From NCBI GenBank assembly GCA_047635955.1, contig JBLIGW010000004.1, positions 1-28,541 of the forward strand: a DNA stretch of 28,541 nucleotides. The letters are read 5' to 3'. Shown here piece by piece: positions 1 through 8,700 of this stretch. Source of the stretch: WFTC01 sp047635955. Its GTDB lineage: Bacteria; Patescibacteriota; Gracilibacteria; UBA1369; 2-02-FULL-48-14. Under the pieces are notes generated by a model. It saw only the letters and a list, made by a program, of their open reading frames with translations, was not told the DNA's origin and searched no databases. A program made the position numbers and the translations under genes. The number at the start of each line of letters is the position of its first letter. Within the stretch, counting starts at the first letter, position 1.

Positions 1-193
1 AAAGCCAGGCAATAAATAGCCCTGCTACAAATACAGCCAAAGCCCAATGTAGAACTTGCTTCCACTTTGGTTTCTTAGATTTACCAAACTTAGGCAATTT
101 TACCTTTGGCCATTTGAATTGAGTTTTTGGCTTTTCAGGCTGAATCCGCTTTGAAGCATTGTAGCCATTGTTGCCGTAGTAGTGATTGGTCAT
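1..193 (-). CDS. Partial membrane protein, possibly a penicillin-binding protein N-terminus
   Basis: Only the first 64 codons are present; the gene runs off the left edge. The start ATG lies 9 nt after the lysS stop, so it is probably cotranscribed with lysS. The N-terminus is polar and Tyr/Asn-rich (MTNHYYGNNGYN), then strongly basic with repeated K-P-K elements up to about residue 47, and is followed by a hydrophobic run (ALAVFVAGLFIAWL) that continues to the edge. This is the layout of a type II membrane protein with a basic cytoplasmic tail. Class A penicillin-binding proteins of Gram-positive-like and CPR bacteria often begin this way, but no catalytic domain is visible, so the family is an inference. 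No Shine-Dalgarno motif precedes it. Confidence 0.55.
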   Translation of the reverse strand, partial: MTNHYYGNNGYNASKRIQPEKPKTQFKWPKVKLPKFGKSKKPKWKQVLHWALAVFVAGLFIAWL

Positions 194-202
194 GCAAGAG
201 GA

Positions 203-1807
203 TCAGATGTTAAGTGGCTCTGCAGCTGCTGCCTTCTGCTGTTTTTTGTAAATCTTCTTTGCTTTTTCCCGTAGTTTCTTTTCAGCTTTTAGGTTCTCTT
301 CCGTTGGCCGCATAAGAGGGAAGTAGACAAGATCTTTAAGATTATCCTGACCTGTTAATAGAGTCATCAATCGATCAATTCCAATTCCATTTCCAGACAT
401 AGGAGGCATTCCGTGTTCCATTGTAGTTAGGAATTCCACGTCCATTTCCATAGCATCTGCGTCACCTCCAGCTTGAGCTACTGCTTGATTAATAAAGCGT
501 TCACGTTGATCGACAGGATCAACAATCTCAGAGTAAGCATTAATCAGCTCCCAGGTATTTACCAAGAGTTGGAAGGTCTCACAAAAGTGTGGATTGGCGT
601 CACTTCGACGAGCTAGAGGCTTCATACTTGCTGGGTGATTGATCACAAAACAAGGTTGCAGAAGCTTAGGTCGGCTAACTTTTTTGTAGAGGTAATCACA
701 AAGATTTCCGTATCCCATCTTGTCCATATCCTCGAACTCAATTCCTGCTTTTTTGATTGCAGCACGCAGACCATTGGCGTCTTCAACGTGATCATAAATA
801 TTGAGTCCACAATCTTTTTCAATGAGTTCACCAAAGTCCAATCTAGGCCAATCAGGTTCAAAATCAACTTCCACTATCTTGCCATCTCTATCTGTAATTT
901 CAATTTGAAGCGTTCCAAAGACCTCTTTGATTACTGTTTTGAGCATGTCTTCCGTGAAGTTCATGTTGTCCTCGTAATTCCAGTACGCTCCGTAAAATTC
1001 AAGCATCGTGAACTCCTGTAGATGAGAAGGATCCATGCCTTCGTTTCGGAAACATCGTGCAATCTCATAAACATGTTCGTAACCTCCAGCCACACAAGCT
1101 TTCAGATAAAGCTCCGGTGCAATTCGAAGATAAACATCCAAATCCAAAGCATTGTGATGCGTTTTGAATGGGCGAGCCGTAGCTCCAGAAGCCTTTGTCC
1201 CAAGTATTGGTGTTTCTACCTCAAGAAAGTTATGTGAGTTCAAATAATTTCTCAAAGATTGAGTGAGCCGATTTCGAAGCATGAAACGTTGCATGCTGTC
1301 GTCGTTCATCAAAGTGTCTAGGTATCGTTGTCTATAAATAGTCTCTTTGTCTTGAAGACCATGCCATTTTTCTGGCAGAGGTCTCAGTGTTTTTCCAAGG
1401 AAAGTGAACTCCTTAACAAGGATAGTTAGCTGTCCTTGTTTAGTTGTGAAAAGTTCTCCCGTTACTCCAACAAAGTCTCCCATATCGAATTTTCGAAGAA
1501 TTTTGTAAGTGTCTTTTCCAAGCACATCTTGCATGAAACAAACCTGAAGCGTTCCTGTAATATCTTTAATATTTGCGAAAGTCAGCTTCCCATGAGCACG
1601 CACTGTCATCATGCGTCCACGAATAGTCACTTGTTCTTTAACGTCTTCCTTTATCGCTTCCATTTCTCGTAATGTTTCACTTTCACCCAGCTTTGTCGCT
1701 TCTCCCACAGAATGCGTGGATTCAAAACGAGCGGGGTAAGGATTGATTCCCATTTCTCGCAATTCATTCATTTTTCGAAGCCGGTCTTGATATTCACCAG
1801 AAGCCAT
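203..1807 (-). CDS. lysS: Lysyl-tRNA synthetase, class II
   Basis: Charges tRNA-Lys with lysine in the cytoplasm. The 534-residue length is slightly longer than the usual bacterial LysRS. An N-terminal OB-fold anticodon-binding domain covers about residues 60-140 (TIRGRMMTVRAHGKLTFANI). The class II catalytic core follows: motif 1 region around LEVETPIL (195-202), motif 2 around RCFRNEGMDPSHLQEFTMLE (251-270) and motif 3 around GNGIGIDRLMTLL (472-484). In motif 2 the usual HNPEFT reads HLQEFT, a mild variation. The C-terminus carries an extra Lys/Ala-rich tail (KAKKIYKKQQKAAAA) not needed for catalysis. The start ATG follows a TATAAT box and a short leader without a Shine-Dalgarno sequence. 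A membrane protein gene follows 9 nt downstream. Confidence 0.97.
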   Translation of the reverse strand: MASGEYQDRLRKMNELREMGINPYPARFESTHSVGEATKLGESETLREMEAIKEDVKEQVTIRGRMMTVRAHGKLTFANIKDITGTLQVCFMQDVLGKDTYKILRKFDMGDFVGVTGELFTTKQGQLTILVKEFTFLGKTLRPLPEKWHGLQDKETIYRQRYLDTLMNDDSMQRFMLRNRLTQSLRNYLNSHNFLEVETPILGTKASGATARPFKTHHNALDLDVYLRIAPELYLKACVAGGYEHVYEIARCFRNEGMDPSHLQEFTMLEFYGAYWNYEDNMNFTEDMLKTVIKEVFGTLQIEITDRDGKIVEVDFEPDWPRLDFGELIEKDCGLNIYDHVEDANGLRAAIKKAGIEFEDMDKMGYGNLCDYLYKKVSRPKLLQPCFVINHPASMKPLARRSDANPHFCETFQLLVNTWELINAYSEIVDPVDQRERFINQAVAQAGGDADAMEMDVEFLTTMEHGMPPMSGNGIGIDRLMTLLTGQDNLKDLVYFPLMRPTEENLKAEKKLREKAKKIYKKQQKAAAAEPLNI

Positions 1808-1829
1808 ATATTTCAGTTAATTGGAGCTG

Positions 1830-1835
1830 ATTATA
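1830..1835 (-). promoter_or_regulatory. -10 box of the lysS promoter
   Basis: A perfect TATAAT on the minus strand, 23 nt upstream of the lysS ATG, predicting a leader of about 16 nt. No good -35 is visible at 16-18 nt spacing. It lies back to back with the promoter of the gene at 1900. Confidence 0.55.
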
Positions 1836-1863
1836 CATATATTACCCTGTTTTGGCGAGGACG

Positions 1864-1892
1864 TTGACAAAAGTCGACTTTAAGTGTCTAAT
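1864..1892 (+). promoter_or_regulatory. Promoter of the orphan gene at 1900, leaderless type
   Basis: TTGACA (1864-1869), a 17-nt spacer and TCTAAT (1887-1892). The -10 ends 8 nt before the ATG at 1900, so transcription should begin at or next to the start codon. This decides the start: an in-frame TTG at 1852 lies upstream of the promoter. Confidence 0.65.
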
Positions 1893-1899
1893 TGGCTCT

Positions 1900-2301
1900 A
1901 TGGAAAGTCCAAAATATACATCTGAAATACCTTCCCAAACCTACTTGTACCCACAAGAGATTGGAGGTCAGATTATGGTTAGAAATAAAAATGGTTTAGA
2001 ATTATTTTCACTTGAAACATTTGAAGGAGGTACAAGATTAAAGCTGCTTACAAATACATTTCAAGAAATTGCAGTTATTAGTTCTCGATACAAGATTGTT
2101 CGAGACTCAACACATGGCATTGATATCCATATTCAAATTCTTAGGAATCAAATACGTATAGATGCGCCTCAAGACCACCACGTTAAGCTAACACCATTGT
2201 TCGAGATTGATCCAAGCTCACGAGTCAGTACAAGTGGAAAAGACGTCCTCTCCTTTCAAGAAGGTGTTAGAAAAATTCTAGGCTTCGATACGCTCAGTTA
2301 A
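1900..2301 (+). CDS. Hypothetical protein, 133 aa
   Basis: No family recognised. The ATG at 1900 is chosen because a consensus-like promoter (TTGACA, 17 nt, TCTAAT) ends 8 nt before it; the frame opens earlier at a TTG (1852), but that codon lies outside the predicted transcript. The protein is soluble-looking, without signal peptide or membrane segment, and alternates hydrophobic and polar residues as in a beta-rich fold (QIMVRNKNGLELFSLETF; IDIHIQILRNQIRIDA). A C-terminal stretch (SFQEGVRKILGF) looks helical. It has no cysteine. It is transcribed divergently from lysS and converges on dnaB: its TAA is immediately followed by the dnaB stop codon with no gap. Promoter quality and intact frame argue for a real gene. 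Confidence 0.6.
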   Translation: MESPKYTSEIPSQTYLYPQEIGGQIMVRNKNGLELFSLETFEGGTRLKLLTNTFQEIAVISSRYKIVRDSTHGIDIHIQILRNQIRIDAPQDHHVKLTPLFEIDPSSRVSTSGKDVLSFQEGVRKILGFDTLS

Positions 2302-3663
2302 CTACTCGTAACTAACCGCCGTTTCATTGCGCTTATCGATGTCGAAGAATCGAAGAGATTCTTTCTTGAACATAAGCTCCACTCTACCAACATCACCATG
2401 ACGATGTTTTCGAATAAAGATGTCCGTGATTCCGGCTCGATCCGTGTCTTCTTCGTAATAATCTTCTCGGTACATCATCAGCACTACATCCGCATCCTGC
2501 TCGATCGCTCCTGAATCACGAAGATCGGAAAGTTGAGGAATCTTAACAGGTCTAGATTCAACTGCACGAGAGAGCTGAGACAAGGCAATAATTGGAATAT
2601 GCAATTCACGAGCCAACTGTTTGAGGGAACGCGAGATCTCAGAAATTTCCTGCACACGATTGTTGATAGAGTTCCCACCACTTCCGTAAGACATGAGCTG
2701 GAGGTAATCCACCATGAGTAGATCCAAACCGTGTTCCATTTGAAGACGACGAGCCTTAGCCCGAAGCTCTGGCACTGAAGATCCAGCGGAATCATCAATA
2801 AAGAATTTACAATTATTTAGTTGATCCATCACCGTCCCCATTCTCATAAAGTCATCTTGAGTGAGCTGTCCATTTCGCATTTTCCAACTGTCTACTTCAA
2901 GTAGTGAAACAAAGAGACGTTCCACCAACTGTTCTTTGGACATTTCCAGAGAGATCAGACCCACGCTCTTTCCTTTATTGGCGGCATTCAAAGCAATGTT
3001 CAAAGCCAGAGCAGTTTTACCCATCGCTGGCCTCGCGGCAAGAATAACCAAATCTGAAGGCTGAAGCCCCGTAAGAATGTGATCAATCCCCTTAAACCCA
3101 GTTTGCAGTCCTTTATATTTTTCAGCAGTTTCCGGATCATGTAGCTCTGAAATTTTCTCGTAAGTTTTGGCCAATACATCCTTAATTGGGATGAATCTAT
3201 TCTTCATGAAGGTCTGTGAAACCTTAAACAACTCTTGCTCCGCTTTATCTACTAATTCGTCTACTTGTTGGTCTTCTTTAAATCCTAGTGCTGAAATATT
3301 TGCTCCTGCCGTTCCTAATTTTCTCAAGGTCGACTTCTGCTTTACGATCAGCGCATACTGATAAATATGTGACGCCGTAAGTACTTCGTTACACAACTCT
3401 TCCAAATAACTTTGACCTCCAATCGCATCAAACTCGCCCTGATCTTTCAAAGAAGATGAGACCGTTAACAGGTCAATGGGGGAACGTTTAGCAAACAAGT
3501 CCATCATCGTTTTGTAGATGATTGAGTGCGTTTCAAAATAGAAATCATCAGGAGTAAGCATATCTGAAATCTTCACAATCGCATTCTTCTCAATCATGAT
3601 TGAACCAACAACTGACTTTTCAGCTGCAAGATTGTGAGGGGGTATTCGTACTTTAGTGTTCAT
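2302..3663 (-). CDS. dnaB: Replicative DNA helicase DnaB
   Basis: Hexameric 5'-3' helicase that unwinds DNA at the fork and works with primase. With the ATG at 3663 the protein is 453 aa, the normal length. The N-terminal domain (about 1-150) starts with the typical PPHNLAAEKSVVGSIM. The RecA-like domain has Walker A ARPAMGKT (210-217), Walker B LLMVDYLQL (315-323), the QLSRAVESR and LSDLRDSGAIEQDADVV motifs, and an arginine-finger region KHRHGDVG near the C-terminus. The frame also contains ATGs at 3684 and 3720, but 3684 overlaps the -10 box and 3720 is upstream of the promoter, so 3663 is preferred. It ends in TAG directly abutting the convergent orphan gene. Confidence 0.97.
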   Translation of the reverse strand: MNTKVRIPPHNLAAEKSVVGSIMIEKNAIVKISDMLTPDDFYFETHSIIYKTMMDLFAKRSPIDLLTVSSSLKDQGEFDAIGGQSYLEELCNEVLTASHIYQYALIVKQKSTLRKLGTAGANISALGFKEDQQVDELVDKAEQELFKVSQTFMKNRFIPIKDVLAKTYEKISELHDPETAEKYKGLQTGFKGIDHILTGLQPSDLVILAARPAMGKTALALNIALNAANKGKSVGLISLEMSKEQLVERLFVSLLEVDSWKMRNGQLTQDDFMRMGTVMDQLNNCKFFIDDSAGSSVPELRAKARRLQMEHGLDLLMVDYLQLMSYGSGGNSINNRVQEISEISRSLKQLARELHIPIIALSQLSRAVESRPVKIPQLSDLRDSGAIEQDADVVLMMYREDYYEEDTDRAGITDIFIRKHRHGDVGRVELMFKKESLRFFDIDKRNETAVSYE

Positions 3664-3682
3664 AGTTTGGGTTGGGCTTGCC

Positions 3683-3711
3683 ATTATTGCCGAGTGGCAA
3701 CGATCTTTCAA
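3683..3711 (-). promoter_or_regulatory. dnaB promoter
   Basis: On the minus strand TTGAAA (3711-3706), a 17-nt spacer and AATAAT (3688-3683). The predicted transcription start is near 3676, giving a leader of about 13 nt to the ATG at 3663 without a Shine-Dalgarno motif. Confidence 0.6.
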
Positions 3712-3786
3712 GCAAAGCACCTTGCGTCACTTGTCTTTCAGCTAGACTTCAGGACTTTGTCAGATCTGCCTGGCAAGGTTATAGAT

Positions 3787-4122
3787 ATGAACTTTGGAAA
3801 ACAATGCGAAGATTGGGCTGCTGAACACGCGCAGCAAATGCTGGGTCTGAACCTAGTGGCGAGAAATGTCTACAGTCGACATGGTGAGTTGGATCTGATT
3901 TGCCACGATGGAACCCAGTGGCGATTCATTGAGGTCAAAGGGCGACGTAGTGATCACTTTGGCTTAGGTCTGGAAACGGTGAGCCCCGTGAAAATTCGCC
4001 GCCTAAAAAAATGCATCAGCCTCTGGATGCAAAGTAAAGGGTGGGGGCCTTGGTCCTTAGAACTATGGTTTGTCACCCCAGGACCCACCATTGAATATTT
4101 TGAGCTATTGAGTTGTCACTAA
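3787..4122 (+). CDS. yraN: YraN/UPF0102 family nuclease-fold protein
   Basis: The 111-aa protein matches the UPF0102 (YraN) family, which has an endonuclease-like fold and is often near recombination or competence genes; its precise role is not settled. Visible family features are the N-terminal GKQCEDWAAEHAQQMLG (counterpart of G-x-x-GE-x-x-A), the core GELDLICHDG with catalytic-type E and D, and FIEVKGRRS (the E-x-K of the nuclease fold). The start at 3787 is chosen because homology begins there; the open frame reaches back to 3634 but that part is antisense to dnaB and unlike the family. Only a weak AAGG precedes the start. comM follows 72 nt downstream, a pairing common in bacteria. Confidence 0.9.
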   Translation: MNFGKQCEDWAAEHAQQMLGLNLVARNVYSRHGELDLICHDGTQWRFIEVKGRRSDHFGLGLETVSPVKIRRLKKCISLWMQSKGWGPWSLELWFVTPGPTIEYFELLSCH

Positions 4123-4127
4123 TCATA

Positions 4128-4146
4128 AACAGGAAATTAGCCTGTT
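4128..4146. other. Short inverted repeat between yraN and comM
   Basis: AACAGG and CCTGTT (6 bp) separated by a 7-nt loop, 5 nt after the yraN stop. It could slow polymerase or protect the yraN mRNA end, but there is no following T-run, so it is not a convincing terminator. Confidence 0.3.
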
Positions 4147-4194
4147 CAATCCGAAATAACTTTTAGAGTTTGAAAAAATAAAGATACTTAACTT

Positions 4195-5655
4195 ATGCCT
4201 ACCTCTCTTAATTCTTACAATTTGTTGGGACTTCACGCTGACCCTATCTCTGTACAGGTAGAGGTGTCCAAAGGGATGCCTCACTTTGCCATTACTGGAA
4301 TGGCGAGTGCCAGTATTCGTGAATCAAAAGATCGCCTCAGATCTGCCATTCAACACAGTGGCTATCGCTTTCCCATGACCAGGAAAGTCATTCATCTTGC
4401 GCCTGCTGAAACCCCCAAACGAGGGAGTCATTTTGATCTAGCTATGGCCCTGGGACTATTAGCGGCAAGTGGACAAATTCCACCCATCCCACTAAACACA
4501 ATGGTTGTAGGCGAGTTAGGATTGGAAGGAGGTGTTCGATCAGTTCGAGGTCTACTACCAGGACTAATGCAAGCAAAAAACACTAATGTGAAGTCGGTAA
4601 TTTTACCACAAGCCAATCACAAGGAAGCTGCTCTAATTACAGGTTTGAATCTGTATCCGGTAAAAAGCTTAACTGAAGCCATAGAGGCCCTAAAAGGTAA
4701 GGGAGAAAAGCTTGAAATAGTACTCTCCAAAGCCAAACATCATCACTCTTGGACGCTTGACGACATCAATGGGCATTCTCACGCTAAACGCGCTTTGCTT
4801 TTAGCTGCTGCAGGAGGTCATCACGTTTTGATGCATGGGCCTCCTGGGACAGGGAAAAGTTTGCTGGCTCGTGCTTTCCCTTCTCTTTTACCTTCACTTC
4901 AAGACACAGAACGCTTAGAAGTAATGCAGATTTATTCTGTCGCGGCTTTGCCACTCAAAAACATCCGGCCCTTTCGAAAGGTGCACCACAGTATTAGTCG
5001 TGCTCAATTATTAGGCGGTGGCCCCAGTGGAAAGCCCGGTGAATTGAGCCTCTCTCATCGAGGAGTGCTTTACCTAGACGAACTTCCTGAGTTCAAAAGA
5101 GAGGTTCTTGAAAGCTTGCGACAACCATTGGAGGATGGCGAATACACTTTAATTCGACAACAACGCAGCCTTGTTTTCCCTAGTCAGTTTCAATTAATTG
5201 CCTCAATGAACCCTTGTCCTTGTGGGTATCATGAAGACCCTCAGCACCCTTGCCAATGCATGCCTCACGAGATTGCTCGATATCAGAAGAAACTATCAGG
5301 ACCTTTAATGGATCGATTAGATATTTTTATTCCAGTTCCCAGGCTTAGTTTCCAAGAAATAAATGAGAAAAAAGGACCTCGAAGTGTTGACCTACGGAAC
5401 CAAGTCAAAAAAGCTCACGCTAGACAAATTCAAAGACAAGGAAAGCTTAACCATGAACTTTCCTCCAAAGAGATCAAAGCTCTGAATCTAAATGCAGGTC
5501 TAACTACACTTTTAGAAACTGCCACTGATCGACTAGGTCTTTCAGGACGAGCCATACATAAAACAATAAAACTAGCTCTAACTATTGCCGACTTAAAGGA
5601 GAAAAAACTTGAAGCTGGAGACGTAGGAGAGGCCCTGACCTACAGGAATAATTGA
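4195..5655 (+). CDS. comM: Magnesium chelatase-like AAA+ ATPase ComM/YifB
   Basis: ComM is a hexameric helicase that promotes branch migration during integration of foreign DNA in natural transformation. The 486-aa length is typical. The N-terminal ChlI-like domain (about 1-170) shows the family segments GMPHFAITGMASASIRESKDR and HFDLAMALGLLA. The AAA+ core has Walker A GPPGTGKS (215-222) and Walker B VLYLDELPEF (291-300). A cysteine cluster NPCPCGYHEDPQHPCQC carries C341, C343, C353 and C355, probably binding zinc. The C-terminal lid has LSGRAIHKTIKLALTIADL. A GATACT sequence ends 7 nt before the ATG, a possible -10 of a leaderless transcript, though no clear -35 is visible. No Shine-Dalgarno motif. 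Confidence 0.95.
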   Translation: MPTSLNSYNLLGLHADPISVQVEVSKGMPHFAITGMASASIRESKDRLRSAIQHSGYRFPMTRKVIHLAPAETPKRGSHFDLAMALGLLAASGQIPPIPLNTMVVGELGLEGGVRSVRGLLPGLMQAKNTNVKSVILPQANHKEAALITGLNLYPVKSLTEAIEALKGKGEKLEIVLSKAKHHHSWTLDDINGHSHAKRALLLAAAGGHHVLMHGPPGTGKSLLARAFPSLLPSLQDTERLEVMQIYSVAALPLKNIRPFRKVHHSISRAQLLGGGPSGKPGELSLSHRGVLYLDELPEFKREVLESLRQPLEDGEYTLIRQQRSLVFPSQFQLIASMNPCPCGYHEDPQHPCQCMPHEIARYQKKLSGPLMDRLDIFIPVPRLSFQEINEKKGPRSVDLRNQVKKAHARQIQRQGKLNHELSSKEIKALNLNAGLTTLLETATDRLGLSGRAIHKTIKLALTIADLKEKKLEAGDVGEALTYRNN

Positions 5656-5663
5656 AGAACCTC

Positions 5664-5692
5664 TTGCGTCAAACGCTCATAAGGTTTAAATT
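5664..5692 (+). promoter_or_regulatory. Possible carB promoter
   Basis: TTGCGT (5664-5669), 17-nt spacer, TAAATT (5687-5692); predicted start near 5699 and a leader of about 20 nt. The match is moderate, and read-through from comM is an alternative. Confidence 0.35.
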
Positions 5693-5718
5693 CACTGAAG
5701 AAATTTCCCCTTAAATCC

Positions 5719-8700
5719 TTGTCTAAAATAAAGTCCAAGCTTAAGTTGCCAAAGAAAGTTCTGATCCTCGGATCGGGGGCACTAAAGATTGGCGAAGCAG
5801 GGGAGTTTGATTATTCTGGATCCCAGGCAATCAAGGCTCTTAAGGAAGAAAACATTGAGGTGATTTTGGTTAATCCAAATATTGCTACCAACCAAACAAG
5901 TAAAGGACTCGCAGATACCGTTTACTTCCTTCCGATTACTCCGGAGTTTGTAGAACGTATCATTGAAAAAGAAAAACCAGATGGACTCCTACTCAGTTTT
6001 GGAGGGCAAACTGCACTTAACTGTGGAGTTGCGTTGAAGAATAGTGGTGTACTCACAAAGCACAATGTGAAAGTTTTAGGTACACCCGTTGAAACTATTG
6101 AAAAAACAGAAGACCGAGAAGCTTTTAATAAAGAAATGGTAAGTATTGACGTTAATGTGCCTCGAAGTTTTGCATGTACAACAATCAAACAAGCGATAGT
6201 AGCAGCGGTAGAAATTGGATACCCTGTATTGGTTCGTGCGGCCTTCACTCTTGGAGGGCGAGGAAGCGGATTCTGTCACAATCAAGAAGAACTGGAGAAA
6301 ATGCTAAAAAGCTCTTTTGCTTATTCACCGCAAGTTTTGGTGGAAGAAAATCTAAAAGGATGGAAAGAAGTAGAATATGAAGTCGTTCGAGACAACAAAG
6401 ACAACTGTATTACTGTTTGTAATATGGAGAATTTCGATCCACTCGGGATTCATACAGGAGAAAGTATTGTGGTGGCTCCGTCACAAACACTGACCAATTC
6501 GGAATATCACAATCTAAGAAAAATTGCGCTCAAGGTGATTCGTCATCTTGGGATTGTTGGTGAATGTAATATCCAATATGCCTTGGACCCCGTTTCAGAG
6601 GAATATCGTGTGATTGAAGTGAATGCACGACTTTCTCGTAGTTCTGCCTTAGCGAGTAAAGCTACAGGTTATCCTTTGGCACATGTCGCTGCTAAATTGG
6701 CACTCGGTTACTCACTTCCTGAATTGCGAAATGCAGTAACTGGCGTGACTACTGCATGTTTTGAACCTTCACTAGATTATCTAGCTTTGAAGATGCCACG
6801 TTGGGACCTCGACAAGTTCCGAAAAGTTTCTCACAAAATTACGAGTGAAATGAAATCCGTTGGAGAGATTATGTCTCTTGGACGAAGTTTTGAGGAAGTG
6901 GTTCAAAAGGGACTACGAATGCTTCAAATTGGAATGATTGGACTCACTGAGAATGAAAGACTTGGCCTTGATACAGATAACCTTAAAAAGGCGATTGCTG
7001 AGCCGACACCAAAACGAATCTTTGCTGTTGCAGAAGCATTGCACCAAGGTTGGAGTATTGAGAAGATTCAAGAATTATCAGGAATTGATCCTTGGTTCCT
7101 TGGGAAACTCAAAAACATTGTTGAAATGAGTAAGCGACTCGGGAAAGAAGAGATGGATGCAGACCTCATGAAAAGTGCTAAACGTTATGGGTTCTCTGAC
7201 AAACAAATTGGAATTGCTACAAGCAAAGAAGAAATGGACATACGTGCAACTCGAAAGAAAATGGGCGTGCTACCGATGGTTAAACAAATTGATACGATGG
7301 CCGCTGAATATCCAGCCCAAACCAATTACCTCTACATGACCTACCACGGGGACAGTCATGATGTGACTTTTGAGAAAGATAAAAAACGAGCCCTGGTTCT
7401 AGGAAGTGGAGCTTATTGTATTGGGTCTTCCGTTGAATTTGATTGGTGCTGCGTGAATGCTGTGAAAACACTCGAGAAAAAAGGTTATGAAACAATCATG
7501 ATCAACTACAACCCTGAAACCGTGTCTACTGACTATGACACCTGTGACAAACTCTACTTTGATGAGCTGTCACTTGAACGAGTTTTGGACATTTGTGATT
7601 TAGAAAATCCTGACGGAGTGGTTGTGTCTACTGGAGGTCAAATTCCAAATAACCTTGTGATGAAACTAGACAAAGCCAAAGTGCCTATTTTTGGAACTGA
7701 ACCTAAGAGTATTGATCGAGCAGAAGACCGAAATAAATTCTCTCAAATGCTTGATGAATTGGGAGTGGATCAACCTAGATGGAAAGACTTTGCAGATTCA
7801 CAATCAGCTTACGACTTTGCTAAAGAAGTGGGATATCCAGTATTGGTTCGGCCTTCTTACGTACTTTCTGGTGCGGCAATGGCGGTGGCACATAACGAAG
7901 AAAAACTACGAGGATTCTTAGAAAAAGCGGTGAAGATTTCAAGCGATGCTCCTGTAGTAATTAGTAAATTTGAAGTTGGAAACAAAGAAATTGAAATTGA
8001 TGCGGTAGCTCAAAATGGAGACCTGATTATTTACGCGATTTCTGAACATATTGAACATGCCGGAGTGCATAGTGGAGACGCGACAATCACATTGCCTGCT
8101 CAAAAGCTTTACCTAGAAACCGTGAGACGCATTAAAAATATCACGAAGAAAATCGTGAAAGAGCTGAATATCAGTGGTCCTTTCAACATTCAATTCCTTG
8201 CGAAAAAGAATCAAATCAAAGTGATTGAATGTAATTTACGATCCAGTCGAAGTTTTCCTTTTGCTTCAAAAGTAACGGGTTACAACTTCATTGAAATTGC
8301 GACTGAAGCCATGCTCGGACTCGCAGAAAAGAAAGCCTACCAAACCGTGGATTTGGATCATGTTGGAGTGAAAGCTTCACAGTTCTCATTCTCACGACTC
8401 AAGGGAGCTGATCCGGTTCTCAGTGTTGAAATGGCATCGACCGGGGAGGTAGCTTGTTTCGGCGAAGACGTTCATGAGGCCTTCCTAAAAGCTATGATTT
8501 CTACAGGATTTATCATTCCTAAAGAAAAACGTGTGATGATTTCAATTGGGAAATTAGAAGATAAAGCTGAATTTCTTGAATCAACTCGAGAATTATCAGA
8601 AATGGGCTTCAAGATTTATGCCACTCCAGGAACGGCCGCTCTATTCAATAAAAGTGGGATCAAAACTATTGCTGTAGAAAAAGGTTCAGAGGAGGGGAAA

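Noticed and set aside
635..1021. Open frames antisense to lysS, and similar ones antisense to carB, murF-like, vanW, apbE and the RnfD-like gene
   Set aside because: They are shadows of well-supported genes, with no promoter, no family features and unlikely composition.
1852..1899. TTG start extending the orphan gene by 16 codons
   Set aside because: It lies upstream of the promoter whose -10 ends at 1892, so it would not be transcribed from that promoter.
3634..3786. N-terminal extension of yraN
   Set aside because: UPF0102 homology starts at the ATG at 3787; the earlier part is antisense to the dnaB start region.
4128..4146. Intrinsic terminator after yraN
   Set aside because: The 6-bp hairpin has no T-run on either strand.
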